From contig NW_026570398.1 of assembly GCF_019649055.1 (NCBI RefSeq), positions 1 to 64,000 on the forward strand: a stretch of 64,000 nt of DNA, given 5' to 3'. Source of the DNA: Paramacrobiotus metropolitanus (taxonomy: Eukaryota > Tardigrada > Eutardigrada > Parachela > Macrobiotidae). Shown here one piece after another: positions 27,101-36,868 of this stretch. Every line of letters begins with the position of its first letter. The stretch's first letter is position 1. The position numbers were made by a program, and so were the translations under genes. The notes below the pieces were generated by a model. The model saw nothing but the letters and a program-made list of their open reading frames with translations. It was not told the origin of the DNA and ran no database searches.

Positions 27101-29489
27101 CCGTATCCAGCATTGTTTTCACCTTCTGATAATTTATATCAATTACAGAATACCAGGCCTGTGCATCCAACGTCGGCAACAAGCATACATGATCTGCCAG
27201 TGGATATTGCGAAAAATCCTGGACTTCCATTTTGTGACACTGTGGCATTGGCGAGGAAAGACCTGTCGGTAAGTCCAATTCCATCATATTTATCTGCTGT
27301 TGCGGGTTATTGTATCGAGCCAACAATTCTGCAGAAGGCTCATACTGACGAGGGAGTACAAACTGGTTCGTACAACCTGCTGCAGGATGTAACCCATGAC
27401 AGCGGAAGCAAATTTCAACACCTCGATTTGTACGCCATTTTTCTTTCTGGATGTTCCGCTCGTCAAACGGAGGCTGGCTACTAGCCTGTTGATTTTGTCG
27501 ATAATTCTGACCTTGACCATTCTGATATTGCTGACGATTGTTATTGTTATTATAACCCCCGCGCTGATTATTATTCCCACGGTAGTTATTATTCTGCCGA
27601 TAATTCCCACGGTTATTGCCAGCACTGTAATTATTATTATTATTATTTACAGGGACATCCTGCTGATACTGTGGATCGAAACTGTGTACCGGTTGCTGAA
27701 ACTGCGGTTGCATTACCGGCATCATCGGATTCATCATCTGCACGGGAACAGGCATAGCAGCTTGCATCGGAATGGGCTGCTGAAATGTCTGCGCAAACTG
27801 TACTGGTTGCTGCTCAACAAACTGTGGCTGTTGATACACCGGTACTTGAACGAATTGCGGCTGGGGCATAGTCAACACAGGCTGAACTGGAGCCGAAGAG
27901 TTCTGCTGTTGCGGAATAACAGTTTCGGTATATGAACGGGAGTATCCGCCACGGGTGTTCCCGTAATTTCCGCGGCCTCCCCGGTTCGGGTAATAATTTC
28001 CTCTTTGCGACGAGCCACCACGGCCACCTCGACCTTCATAATTTGGACTATTATTATTATTACTGCCCGCACTTCTTGGTTCTGCAAGTGCACTTTTCTG
28101 CGTTGATTCTGGGGCTTTCTTATCTTTATTCATTCTCTTCCATAATTTCTCGCACTCTTGCAACTTCTTTTCAAATTCCGCATAATTTTTAGGGGAGGCA
28201 GTATAGATTTCCCTAAACCAGGCTGGCCGGTGATCTTGCACGCCCTCCAAGAGCGCTTCCACTTGCTCTTCATCCGAAATTTTTAGCTCCTCAAACCATG
28301 GGAGGAAACTATCTAGGTAAGCACGAACCGGCTCATAAAAATCCAATTTACGATTGTTCATTTTCCTGCGTATATCCGCTTTAGACAATGAGCCATTAAA
28401 GTGCTCAATAATTGCTGGTTTAAAGAAATCAGACCATGGTTTTCCTTTATTATCTTTCCAGAATTTCTCGAACCATTGGAAGGATGCTCCAGTGAAAGCG
28501 CCAGTTACTCTACGACAAGTGACCTCATCGTTCCAATTATTTGTGGTTCGACATTGTTCCACGTTCATGAGCCACTTCTGGATTTTCTCTGGATGAGAGT
28601 CGTCGAAGGTGAACAGTTTCATACTGCCTTCAGCTTTATCATTTCCTTTTTCCGCCAGTTTCGTAATTAATTCTACAACACATTCTTGTGTAAGAGCTGC
28701 TCTGTCCGATATTTGCGTTTGCTTAATTAACCATTCTTCTAGTTGCAGATTTCTGGACGTGGATTCATTACTGGCTGTGCTACTGGGACGCCGATGTTCA
28801 TCCTCCAGCGGCAAATCGTCCATTAATTCATTTTCCGTATCAGAACCGTCTCTGTTTTCAGATCTACGTGCATGACGACTAATGTCATCGGACGCCCTTT
28901 TAAATATCTCTTGACGCAAATCTGTTGACCGGTTTTTCTTTTGATTAGGCGGCACTGTTTCCTTAGGAATCTGACCTTCTGAAGACGAACGGGGCATGGC
29001 GTGCGCTTCCGAGAATTCAACCCGTGATTCCTGTCTAGGCTTCCGCAGTATGCTAGCCGGGTTGGTTGCCGCAGCCGAAGGCTGTTCATTAAATGTCGAA
29101 AAGTTCTGAGGATGAAACACCGGAAACGGGGTAGACCGCAACACATCTCCTGTCGCTACCGGCGGTTCCCTCTCAAAATGTCTTTGACTACCACCAAGAG
29201 CAACATCTGGATTTCGGAGCTGGAGGAGCTGGGTGCATGCTTGCCTGAATTCCTCCTCCATTTTGGTAAGTTGATCTTGTTTTTCGTACCATTCATCACG
29301 AAGCTGTTTGTTTTCTTCATATAAGCGGTTACAGTTTTCCGCTTTTTCATACGCAACAGCTTGTGCTTCTTTCTTTGCTTTAATAGCTTTCTTAGGTTTC
29401 TTAGGTTTCTTAGGTTTCTTAGGTTTCTTAGGTTTCTTAGGTTTCTTAGGTTTTGATCTCAGTAAGAACGCTAGTTGCGGAACGTGCAA
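24078..29489 (-). CDS. Gag-protease polyprotein (1803 aa) with an embedded H2C2 module
   Basis: N-terminus: (Lys-Lys-Pro)n repeat, coiled coil (about 29200-29370), a retrotransposon gag helical domain (about 28180-28600; WFEKFWKD, FNGSLSKADIRRK). Then an RGG/Asn/Gln-rich section and a zinc knuckle (CFRCHGLHPAAGC, about 27380-27420). Retropepsin: MLDTGSSISVMS (about 27090-27120), with the flap-like and VLGLDFLA (about 26870) parts present. A long Pro/Ser/Lys linker (26.5-25.9 kb) follows, and then, unexpectedly, an integrase-type zinc module (HDILVH...CDTCPN, about 25455-25600) and a second linker before pol. The protein is nearly twice the usual gag-pro length. It ends at TGA 24078 in a frame different from RT. 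Confidence 0.8.
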   Translation of the reverse strand: MHVPQLAFLLRSKPKKPKKPKKPKKPKKPKKPKKAIKAKKEAQAVAYEKAENCNRLYEENKQLRDEWYEKQDQLTKMEEEFRQACTQLLQLRNPDVALGGSQRHFEREPPVATGDVLRSTPFPVFHPQNFSTFNEQPSAAATNPASILRKPRQESRVEFSEAHAMPRSSSEGQIPKETVPPNQKKNRSTDLRQEIFKRASDDISRHARRSENRDGSDTENELMDDLPLEDEHRRPSSTASNESTSRNLQLEEWLIKQTQISDRAALTQECVVELITKLAEKGNDKAEGSMKLFTFDDSHPEKIQKWLMNVEQCRTTNNWNDEVTCRRVTGAFTGASFQWFEKFWKDNKGKPWSDFFKPAIIEHFNGSLSKADIRRKMNNRKLDFYEPVRAYLDSFLPWFEELKISDEEQVEALLEGVQDHRPAWFREIYTASPKNYAEFEKKLQECEKLWKRMNKDKKAPESTQKSALAEPRSAGSNNNNSPNYEGRGGRGGSSQRGNYYPNRGGRGNYGNTRGGYSRSYTETVIPQQQNSSAPVQPVLTMPQPQFVQVPVYQQPQFVEQQPVQFAQTFQQPIPMQAAMPVPVQMMNPMMPVMQPQFQQPVHSFDPQYQQDVPVNNNNNNYSAGNNRGNYRQNNNYRGNNNQRGGYNNNNNRQQYQNGQGQNYRQNQQASSQPPFDERNIQKEKWRTNRGVEICFRCHGLHPAAGCTNQFVLPRQYEPSAELLARYNNPQQQINMMELDLPTGLSSPMPQCHKMEVQDFSQYPLADHVCLLPTLDAQAWYSVIDINYQKVKTMLDTGSSISVMSLKMAKDLKLNIHRCPDHIKGRVVHTAYQGRQLIEPLSVVVTIDEFGMAFEHAMLVSSTFDRDHVVLGLDFLATKPFILDMNTMTWRLSRRPPGAPAFLRRETHLMLDVIRSHDFDPLIPPGVKPSPLIPALMLTERIGVAKEAKFVPYESAHLILAKADPEICILHLQKAKQSWPRPVQPSQVIKVAETPVKAEIKEVVAVQVPPVKIGSDQRDVEFVLGVVQEMIRQYLPKAASVADDPVQPVIKKEIKIEKNPEPSQVRGGGGELIINNMQSSSRGREQASSQPQIKQEKIRQPSPASSSSTSSPASVSPVPNSGSRQVRGGDDPLQLPIQISSLDAVLHQHPAAKYLYMGVLGKSSKSVECLSMANKLLNVIPVERDRRDVDEVHDYPSFMARNPDLKRWMSPMDRPQDKGLFPTERRFRDPQFWRETQQMCVDSRMWYKMYKKPSHANTNFTKYEINRMIICEGIWCRVPDHNGACPRLYVPHQWRQKLIACFHDILVHKQVYGRCEKLYPYLVKVFYWPDCIIEIERYEKNCDTCPNSLNDRRHFETLKRNEQLAAQKVTGKRKVTFSVDNPAPAGEFENGSFIPADDMRPINIGPCPVSYEDKQAEKQRVIASQTTGNSPQGYVLTSQHMSDLVPLAVRATYDTPTDVNINEQWAIWNEIQKQKTLRESMGVNSAQPTVGNVEQSSESSGRSSPRRKKSSYSRRLKREYAEREAANQMSAETAQPAPVQQPAAKNLPKRSQDVRESTEIPACVYTKDVIELAYRDAHLKQAQAQTEINLAEQDIYRFEPEPGPIDCFKMELFPASPVIIQPHSQGIIRATTVMSDEQFMEFQDEYLYTQPFLYEGKIPETNKNAVLLDGVLTLNEYGNCRVCVVNVSDKPLVLNEETNLGEVALVDAVYQMEAPEFQESYHDHSCGIPRDEKGVPVPEKINECVAMQLQPSAPSAVDLETEETFVKIKVGDICPSKEELKQKFLSSKINVTDQSPSSWMLHHL
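29391..29453. repeat. (CCTAAGAAA)n tract, 7 units, inside gag N-terminus
   Basis: Nine-base units cttaggttt on the plus strand (cctaagaaa on the sense strand), almost perfect, coding Lys-Pro-Lys. The same unit forms a 220-bp tract at 44557-44775, in an unrelated retroelement, and shorter pieces occur near 49602 and 49810. Confidence 0.9.
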
Positions 29490-29598
29490 AATGAAGATTA
29501 AGTTTTGTCAAAGAACAATACGATTAGTAAAACGGTTTGTAAATGTTTGTGTCCCATTCGTGCGTCCGGTGTGTGTATCCGTTAAATGATTTTTTTGC

Positions 29599-31937
29599 CT
29601 ACTTTATTGTGTCCTGATATTGCCCGAAACTGCTCTTGTTAAACGGCAATACGAGTAGTTCATGCCCATCGTAATACTTTATCTCGCGGCCCAACGGTCT
29701 TATTCCGTAACAGTTTAAGCCCGATTGGGCCTCATCATACCACTGCCCGGTTTCAACACCAACGTACGACAGAATTTCAGCAGTGTCCCTATAGCACACA
29801 TCCGCTCTGTACGTGGCATCGGCACGGCCACCCATACAGGCATGTGGGCCAGTGTCGCCAGTTCACATCTGAAGACATCCCGGCAGATGTTACTGGCTTG
29901 GGGTTTGGTAAAGGTCACCGAGGTGCGCGCTGCCCGCACGTAAAAGGCTTCCCGGATATCTGATGGCTGCTTCTTGTGAATGGTTAAGCTCCCGTCTGAT
30001 GGATACGTTGCGTCAGCGGTTTCCGTTAAACTGCCTGCGTAATTGAATCGCGTCTTCATAACGCCGACAATCTTGGAGATCCTGATCTAAAAAAGGCAAC
30101 AAAAACTAAGTAGCTTGTTATAATTACAATTCAGTCAGGTTTCGACAACAAGCGCCGCAATACACATTTGGCTGAATGAACGCACAAATACTGAGAATTC
30201 AGACTGAAAGGTCATGCAGTTAAATTAAGAGCTGGGATGACCTTTACGTACCGATAAAGACCCGAAATTCGTCGTCTGCTTCAATGAGGCCAAGTTGGTT
30301 TGCTTAAGCGCCAATTCCTTCCGGATAAACCGCGTACCTTTCATCTCGGTGACCTTTCGGCCTTCGTTGATATTGCGCAGATAATCCTCCATCTCATCAC
30401 GCTGCGAGTTGGAACTACCTTTATTCGTGCAGGCCGACACTTCCACGGCACCGGCACCCTCGATACCAAAATTGGCGTTTCCGCATTTCTTCTCGCTCTC
30501 CTGTTTTTTGAAGTAATCCATAATGCGATGCTGGGTCTCCTGGTCCTGCTTGTCAAACGAATCCTGGTATTCGCGTGTGATTTTATCGGGGCGGGCGTTC
30601 TCTTCCTTCCAGTACACCGATTCCCACATCTTTGGCGTGAACCACGCCGACGTGGTCTCTTGCAACTTGAGCGCTTCCCCGATGAAGTGCATGAGCGTCG
30701 GCGACTGGTCACCGCCGATGAACTCCGCATCGGCGATTTCCGCCGCCATCACATTACTGGCGATCTCCTGCTGCAGCTGCTTGGCGTCTTCCCCGCTTAG
30801 ATACACATCGGTTCCCTGGAATTTCTGCTGCAGTTCCGTGAAGAGCTTCCCGGTCTGCACGTGCTCCGCGGTCAGCGTCATGCGGCGGGCCGATAAGCGC
30901 TGCCGACTCTAACGTATAATACACTTCCGCGTCGCTTAATAAATTCACTGTCCCGTTAACCAGACCGTCTTTCAGTCGCTGGCATTTCCATCCAGTGGCA
31001 CTATACACCCGAAAAATCAGGCCATCCGCTTGGTTGGAGTACGGACGCCAAGAATTTTCCACTTCGTAGTCGGGATCCCATTCGGGATTTTCGATGGATA
31101 AACGGATGCTCTCGATGGGCATGATGCGCAGCTTCATCACAGGCTTCTCCGTAAGCTTCGTCAGTTCCTGTTTAATGTGGTCAAGGAACTTTTGGTTGTA
31201 CATGATCGCGGAGAATTCTACGGTGAAGCGCTGCTCGAAATGATTGAACGAGAGATTCGTGCTGCTGGCATTAATTAGAAGTAGAGGGGCGTAGTAATAG
31301 ACGCCTGCTTCCGGAATGCTGGTGGCCGTAGCGGTTTGTTCTTTCTCGTAGATCAGGATCCGGTAATTCAAGTAAGGAACAGAGTATCTGGCGGTCCGCG
31401 AGATCTCGTATTTGCTCCAAGTGAGAGCGGTCGGTGGGGCGGGTTCAGGATTCGTCTGTCCGTCACCTAAATCGGCAGAATTCAGCGTCAGAAAATACGC
31501 CATAATAATTGTATCAAGATAACCTGCTGCTCGTTGTTGGGCGTCTCTGGCAGTTCCATTGGGCGATCGCGCTGCACTAAGACTGCTGCCTGCAAAATCC
31601 CAGTTAATTGTTGCTAAATATTTATAACTTGCTCTCATTGAAACCTCTGCAACATGATGCTGTTTTAGCAACGTTTGAAGAAAACGCGACCAAATCCGCG
31701 CGCGACCTTTATGGTGTAGTACTAAGGCGCATCTGTCCATTTTACATGTAGAGGATGAAATTCGCGACAACCACGACTACCCAGTAGTCAGTACGTACCA
31801 TGAGGAGTACTACGTTCTACCGTTTCTCGAAATAGCACGACGTATATCAGGACGACAATAATCAGCAGTAAAATCATTAAAACGATCTGTAACACCCGTA
31901 CATCGGATAAAAATCTCCACAGGCGATGACAAACCAT
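29599..31937 (-). CDS. Three-exon type II membrane protein, two frame breaks
   Basis: Exon 1 (31799-31937) codes a short cytoplasmic start and one membrane helix (IVLMILLLIIVVLIYVVLF), ending G|GTACGT in phase 1. Exon 2 (30252-31646) begins after catgttgcag, phase-compatible, and ends at GTACGTAAAG in phase 0; exon 3 (29599-30086) begins after gccttttttag. The extracellular part is large, with several N-glycosylation sites (NASS, NLSF, NGT) and Cys residues in exon 3. Two single-base frame changes, near 30905 and 29815, interrupt otherwise protein-like sequence, so this is a recent pseudogene or an assembly error; splice sites are intact. No known family was recognised. Four AAAGGTCA motifs lie in exon 2, intron 2 and exon 3. 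Confidence 0.6.
30207..30245. promoter_or_regulatory. AAAGGTCA inverted pair in an intron
   Basis: AAAGGTCAT at 30207-30215 and ATGACCTTT at 30237-30245 form a perfect 9-base inverted repeat with a 21-base spacer inside intron 2 of the membrane-protein gene, right after its donor. Two more copies flank it at 29910 and 30350 in exons. Confidence 0.55.
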
Positions 31938-31939
31938 TT

Positions 31940-32180
31940 CCTTTGGATAAAAGTATGAGATACTACAAGCTACAGAATCGGCAGCATAAATTAATAATGA
32001 ATGTGTTTTATTGGTGCATCATTAAAGACATAAAAATATGAAGAACAGTCACAATAATGCAAAAAGAATATGATTAATAACATCACTAATAAGGTATCCT
32101 ATCATGGGACACAATCGTTTTCTCTCAGACAACTAGTGCCTTAATAACGTTTCCTAACAACAAAAACTGTACTGACTTCT
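31940..32180. other. AT-rich spacer, no gene seen
   Basis: A short AT-rich region upstream of the membrane-protein gene, where its promoter would be. No box was convincing. Confidence 0.35.
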
Positions 32181-32398
32181 TCAGTATAAGAGATTGTTAT
32201 CATATGAAGTATGATTAATTAAACGGCAACATTTATTATTAACTGCTTCTTGGGCATCTTCTTTCTTGGGACCGCTCGCAACCACGGGGTCTGTAGTTTG
32301 ACCAAGAAATATCAGTAACCAGCTCAAAACAAGCAGCCATACAGGAAACCCTCCAGTGCAAGGCTCAGAATACGATGACACCATTGAAACAGCCCCTG
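32181..32398 (-). CDS. Possible small exon with a membrane helix
   Basis: After an acceptor-like tgcattttccag the frame encodes SEPCTGG, then a hydrophobic helix (FPVWLLVLSWLLIFLG) and a polar Lys/Asn-rich tail ending at TGA 32181-32183. It could be the last exon of a membrane protein whose other exons are not recognised, or chance. There is a leftover Cys pair (NNKCCR) but no Ly6 signature. Confidence 0.25.
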
Positions 32399-32536
32399 GA
32401 AAATGCATTTATTTTTCGGAATTTAAGCCAAGCGTATCATAACATTTATTAGACAACGCTTGCTTCTAAGGACCCCGTAAAAGGGTCCTCGCATGCCCCG
32501 GCTTTTAATTGATTGATGCTGCCTAAGACAGTCTAA

Positions 32537-32708
32537 GGCATAAAAGGTGGCTGGCACTTTTTATAAGGCTAAGGCTATTTTGCCGCAGTAACAACAATAT
32601 GCGGCACAATAGCTGGTTGGCTATTTTGCCGCACACTGCGGCTCACGAGCCATAGGCTATTTTGCCGCAGTTCGAGCGGCAAGGCAGCTGGTTAGCTATT
32701 TTGCCGCA
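32537..32708 (+). repeat. Left subterminal repeats GGCTATTTTGCCGCA (4 copies)
   Basis: Copies at 32573, 32619, 32655 and 32694 (the last with A for the first G), preceded by an aggcataaaaggtggctggca end. An inverted, diverged counterpart is at 38930-39089 (gcggcaaaatagc, tgcggcaaata, gcactgcggcgaaat..., ending ccactgccaccttctatac). This looks like the terminal region of a DNA transposon with subterminal binding sites. Confidence 0.5.
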
Positions 32709-33534
32709 GATTGCGGTTCGATAGGTTTTCGTCACTTAGTAACCCATTTTGTCACACTTCGCGATTCCTTGGTAAAAACCAACTGAATCTACGCCGTTAC
32801 TATTTATGGATATTTGAATCTTTGTATCTTTGTTTATTTAAGGGACATTATAGAATAAAAGGGACCAGTGCCGTATATGACTGCGTAATATACTCGTATA
32901 CTATGTTGACGGAAAGTAAAAGTGGTAGTTCTTAACTATAACTTTAACCACAAAACAAGCAGGTATAACAATGAGATGGAAAGCAACAGGAAATGGTAGG
33001 CCGATCGATGGAATGGTCGATATCACACACAGCAAAGCAACACCTTATATCCAAGTGCAACCGCGTTGCAACAATTCTAGAATGTTCATTAACTTTCACG
33101 ATGACAATAAACATGAGAACAGCCTCTTAGATTGTAAGCGTTATGGCCAAAGCCATAACGAACTCATCCATACACAAACACGGAATTAAACAAAGCTGTA
33201 TTGAAACGCATCATACCCAAACACAAGTTTAGCAATAAAGCTCATAAACATCGTCGCCTTTCAGATGACCGCTATGCGTATACCGGCGTAACAGGATGAT
33301 TGTTGTACTCGTACAAAATTTGTCCTCTTAACGGTATAAAAAAATTATTAAGTGGCGCAACAACGGCTTGCCGTGCTCGTTCGCGCGTAGCGTGCTGTCT
33401 TAGGGTAGTAAGCGGATGCTATCTACTACCATTTCGATACGACAAAATTCTTACAACAGCTGTTAAGTTAATAATACTAAATCCTCCTAGCAGATTCGTT
33501 ATAAATTATTTATAAAACCGTTATTTAAGCGTTA

Positions 33535-34059
33535 CAGTGAAACTTCTCTACAACATACACCCTCCGTTCCAGGCTTTCTGAATGTTACAGAGGGGTGTAT
33601 GTTATACAGAAGCACCCCCCCCCAGGGGCACTGCCCTAATGGGCTCAGGGGCACGGCCCCCGGGAGTGTTATTTAACCAAAAAATAAACAAAATATCAGA
33701 GTATGGACATTATCGGTCTGAATGTTGGTTTTGCTGCCCTTTTGTATGCTTGGAGCTGGAAGATCCGGTACTGATCGGATTAAAAACAGAAGCCGGAACC
33801 TTATTTTAGAGACACCGAAATGGTTTTCTTCACCAGCCTAGTAAACCGTATGTTACGCAGGGGTTGAATAAGCTGGGAAAGCTGTTACCGGTTCCATAAA
33901 AGGTGTATGTTATAGCTGTAAAGGGGTGAATATTATAAACAGAACTGCTCCTGTGTTATAGTCTACCGGGTGGTTTGGTTCCCAGCTTCTTGTATGCAGT
34001 AAAGGGGTGAATGTTATAGGAAGGTGAATGTTATAGGAATGTTAAGATGAGTTTCACTG
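33535..34059. mobile_element. 525-bp Tc1/mariner (pogo-like) MITE
   Basis: Inverted ends CAGTGAAACT.TCT are flanked by TA on both sides (33533-33534, 34060-34061). The interior carries short repeats of the type ggggtgaatgttatag and a C-rich/G-rich block (33610-33665). No transposase. The 49357-50594 element has the same ends. Confidence 0.65.
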
Positions 34060-34060
34060 T

Positions 34061-34130
34061 ATAGGCACCCCCTAAAACCCTTGTTTCTTATAGGCACCCC
34101 TTTTCGCACCCTGTTTATTATAGGCACCCA
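34061..34130. repeat. TATAGGCACCCC repeats (three units)
   Basis: Three units of ataggcacccc spaced 32 and 35 bp, the same motif as in the arms of the element at 47622-48512. Probably a single arm of that family. Confidence 0.5.
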
Positions 34131-34143
34131 TTTTTGATTACTA

Positions 34144-34232
34144 TCGTATATAGTACAATATGACCCGAGACGTTCAAGATTTCCCTAAGGGATTTGTACA
34201 TAGTTCAATATGACCCGAGACGTTTAAGCTAA
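34144..34232 (+). repeat. Two-copy direct repeat before element copy 2
   Basis: atagtacaatatgacccgagacgtt and atagttcaatatgacccgagacgtt stand about 58 bp apart, just upstream of where similarity to the large element begins. They may be part of its insertion history. Confidence 0.5.
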
Positions 34233-34311
34233 TCAGAAAAGCATCGGAAAAGTCTCAGCTCAAAGAAAGGACAGCCGGCGAAAAAGGTTACCAGGGATCC
34301 GTTGACGAACT

Positions 34312-36868
34312 ACAACGAGAATTGTCCTGACTGCAAGCGTAATAACGCTTTGTCAAATGAACGTTATCCCTGCTGGGGTTGCGTGATCGCCGTGCCGATG
34401 CCAAATCAGATCTTGATAATTCCTCAGGAAGCGCAACGCGGCAACCTTGACGTTTTCCGACATTTGGTCCTGGGATAAACATGGACGAAACTGTCACCGG
34501 AAGATCGGATGATCCTTGAAGACAAATACCGAATGTTGGTCGGACGCAGACCGGGTTGGGATATCATCCTTGAACCCCGGAAAGATGCACCTAAAGGTCA
34601 TAGTGGACTTGGAGTACCGGTTTTGTTGGCAATACTGAAAGACCTGATGAAAAAGAAGCGGCTGTGATCAGACAATCGCTGATACAGCAAATCGATGTCA
34701 TTCTGCAAGATCCGCTCGCAGTCACGAAAGACGAATATGCCATATTCTTTGCGGAAAAGGTCAACCTGTCGAAAGGAGTTAGACCGTTTCAGGTCATCAA
34801 AATCGCGATCGAAGAACGCATTGATAAGATGCGAAATTTCCGAAAGCAAGAGAAGGACCTTATTCAAGCACTTCGGAATTTTAAGAAGGATGAGTTCAAA
34901 CGTTCACAATCGCCTCCTAAGGATGACAGATATCACGGCTATGAAAGGTCGTCAGACCGCTCGCAAGAAAGTCACGAAAAAGGTCACGGGACTTTAACTG
35001 TTACGACAGATACAGCGGATACGCAAAAGATACGCGTACATCAGAGCAGAAGAGAAGGGACGAAGAGCGCATCCGACGAGAACGAGAGCAAAGAGAGAAG
35101 CGCCGCCAAGAAGAAGAAGAAGATAAGAGATTGGCGAAAGAATATAGTAAGATCAATGAAACCTGTAATCGACAACAGGAGCAGGCTACAAAGGAAGCGC
35201 AAAGCAGTGAAACAAATCCGAGTAGAGAAGGGCGAAGCGAAGGATCGGGCAAATCAACTTCATCAAAAGGCCCGTATGACGATGAATAGTTGCGAGATAC
35301 ACTGCATTCCAGCGAATGGGAATTCGGAGATGGCAAAAGCAATAGCAGTAAAAGGTCATCCAGTTCGCAAGGTCACCGCACACCGAAGAGTCCGCGAACA
35401 ATGAAGTCGACGGTTCACGCTGTCTGTTCGACGTTCGAATCAGCCGAGAAACCATCAGCGAAGCAGCCAAATGAGCAGATGGAATGCAGTCCGTCATCCT
35501 CAAACGCAACTGAAGTTTACGTAGACGAAGATATGCCACCATCAAGACGAAATATCATTTTCGATTTTGACCGTCAGTGGACGAGCGCAGAACGGCAAGT
35601 AATGCACCGCCAGAATCAGAAGTCGAGAAAGGTCGGGCCCGGAATTGGACTCACCAGAGCCAGTCGAACATCACCATCGAGCTGATTTTTGAAATGAATG
35701 ACCTCACCGAACAAACCAATGAGATCTGCCGTTCAGTGGGCATTGAGCCAGAGAATAAAGAAGGAACTGATAAAGTGCACTGGCTTCTTTTCAACCTAGA
35801 ACAGGTGTTGGTAGACTGCGGATACGCGAAGGAATATGAGTACGGTCAACGGGAAGACTTGATCATCACGCAACAATCTTCAAACTTGAATTACTTCCCA
35901 ACGCGAGAATGCGGACTCGTCAATTTGATTGATCTTAGTCTCTTGGAAACTGCCCTGGATGCGCCAGACCCAACAGGGATGACGCAGTTCTGCTACAGGG
36001 ACATCAAGGAGAGACGACTCCGTGTAGCGCAATTCATGTTACGCCATGTGAATCCGGCGTTACGACTCCTCGCAGGAAGAGCTGCGTTAGGATTCTCAGT
36101 TCAACCAGACTCACCGCCAGACCATCGAGTTACGATCCAGAAGATCTTAGCGGCAAGGCTGGTCATCATGAGACGCATCATCAGCTGCGAAAGAGCGCTC
36201 AAACAAGAACGGAAATTCCGCCGGCACTAACAGCACAGGTCATAAAAATGGGAATGCCAATCGCGAACTTTAACTCTTCTGAAACGGTGAGGAAGCAACT
36301 GAAAGATTGCCAGAGAGCAATGAATGATGAATATCTTCGACGCCAGTCACAAATGTACGCTCATCAATGCGCGGAACGGATAAGGCGCACGATGGGGACG
36401 ACGTTCATCCAGCCGTCTGACCTTGTCTATTTCATCCAAGAGATCAGCGTTAACAAGAGCAGTCACCGTCCAGAACTTGAGAGACGACCTCAGAACAATG
36501 ACATGGGAAAGCGCGGACGGCGAAATCAACAGCTGCATATGGATTACGTCGACATATGTCAAAGGATATGCGAAAATCCGCACGACGAAAGACTGAAAGC
36601 GCAAACGATTGACGCCCGGGAACACTTAATACGTATTCAGCGTCGGCGCAGTCGAAATCGAAACAGTAAATCTTCAACCGGAGCGAAGGAGACGTGTTGC
36701 AAGAGAGAGAAAAGGAACCTCGAGTTCGGACGTCAGATCGTAACGAAAAAGAGAGACGACGTTTCGATTGGAACCGCGACAATGGTTCAAATGACCAGTG
36801 ATGACCTTAAGAGCATCGCTGATGTGCTAGTTACGGCCGTCAGTCGGCAGAACAGTGAACGGTTATGA
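34312..36868 (+). pseudogene. Decayed copy of the CxxC/RS-domain protein
   Basis: Spread over several frames: 34330-34480 keeps CPDC-x12-CWGC and RGNLDVFRHL but then meets TAA; 34664-35404 keeps IRQSLIQQID, KEE-helices and the start of the RS-like region and ends in TGA; 35290-35685, 35577-36230 and 36248-36868 keep the linker and the C-terminal domain (DPTGMTQFCYRD, MLRHVNPALRLLAGRA, GRRNQQL). At least four frame breaks and stops. Protein similarity is clearly stronger than expected by chance across the whole length, so the sequences share descent. The C-terminus extends about 40 codons past the copy 1 stop. Confidence 0.7.

Larger units (their letters stand above)
20370..29489 (-). mobile_element. 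Ty3/gypsy-type retroelement without visible LTRs
   Basis: Reading on the minus strand: gag-like region, zinc knuckle, retropepsin, reverse transcriptase, RNase H, integrase, in the Ty3/gypsy order (integrase last). The body is long (9.1 kb). Two in-frame stops and two frame changes interrupt pol, while the other frames are open over thousands of bases. I see no LTR pair: only about 110 bp separate the gag start from the stop codon of the next gene (29599), and nothing at 20.0-20.37 kb repeats there. No primer-binding site was recognised. Either the LTRs were lost, or the element is a retained fragment. Confidence 0.85.

Noticed and set aside
33610-33665. C-run/G-rich block as G-quadruplex regulatory site
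   Set aside because: It lies in the interior of a MITE, and a similar block at 49440 lies in a related MITE, so it is element sequence.
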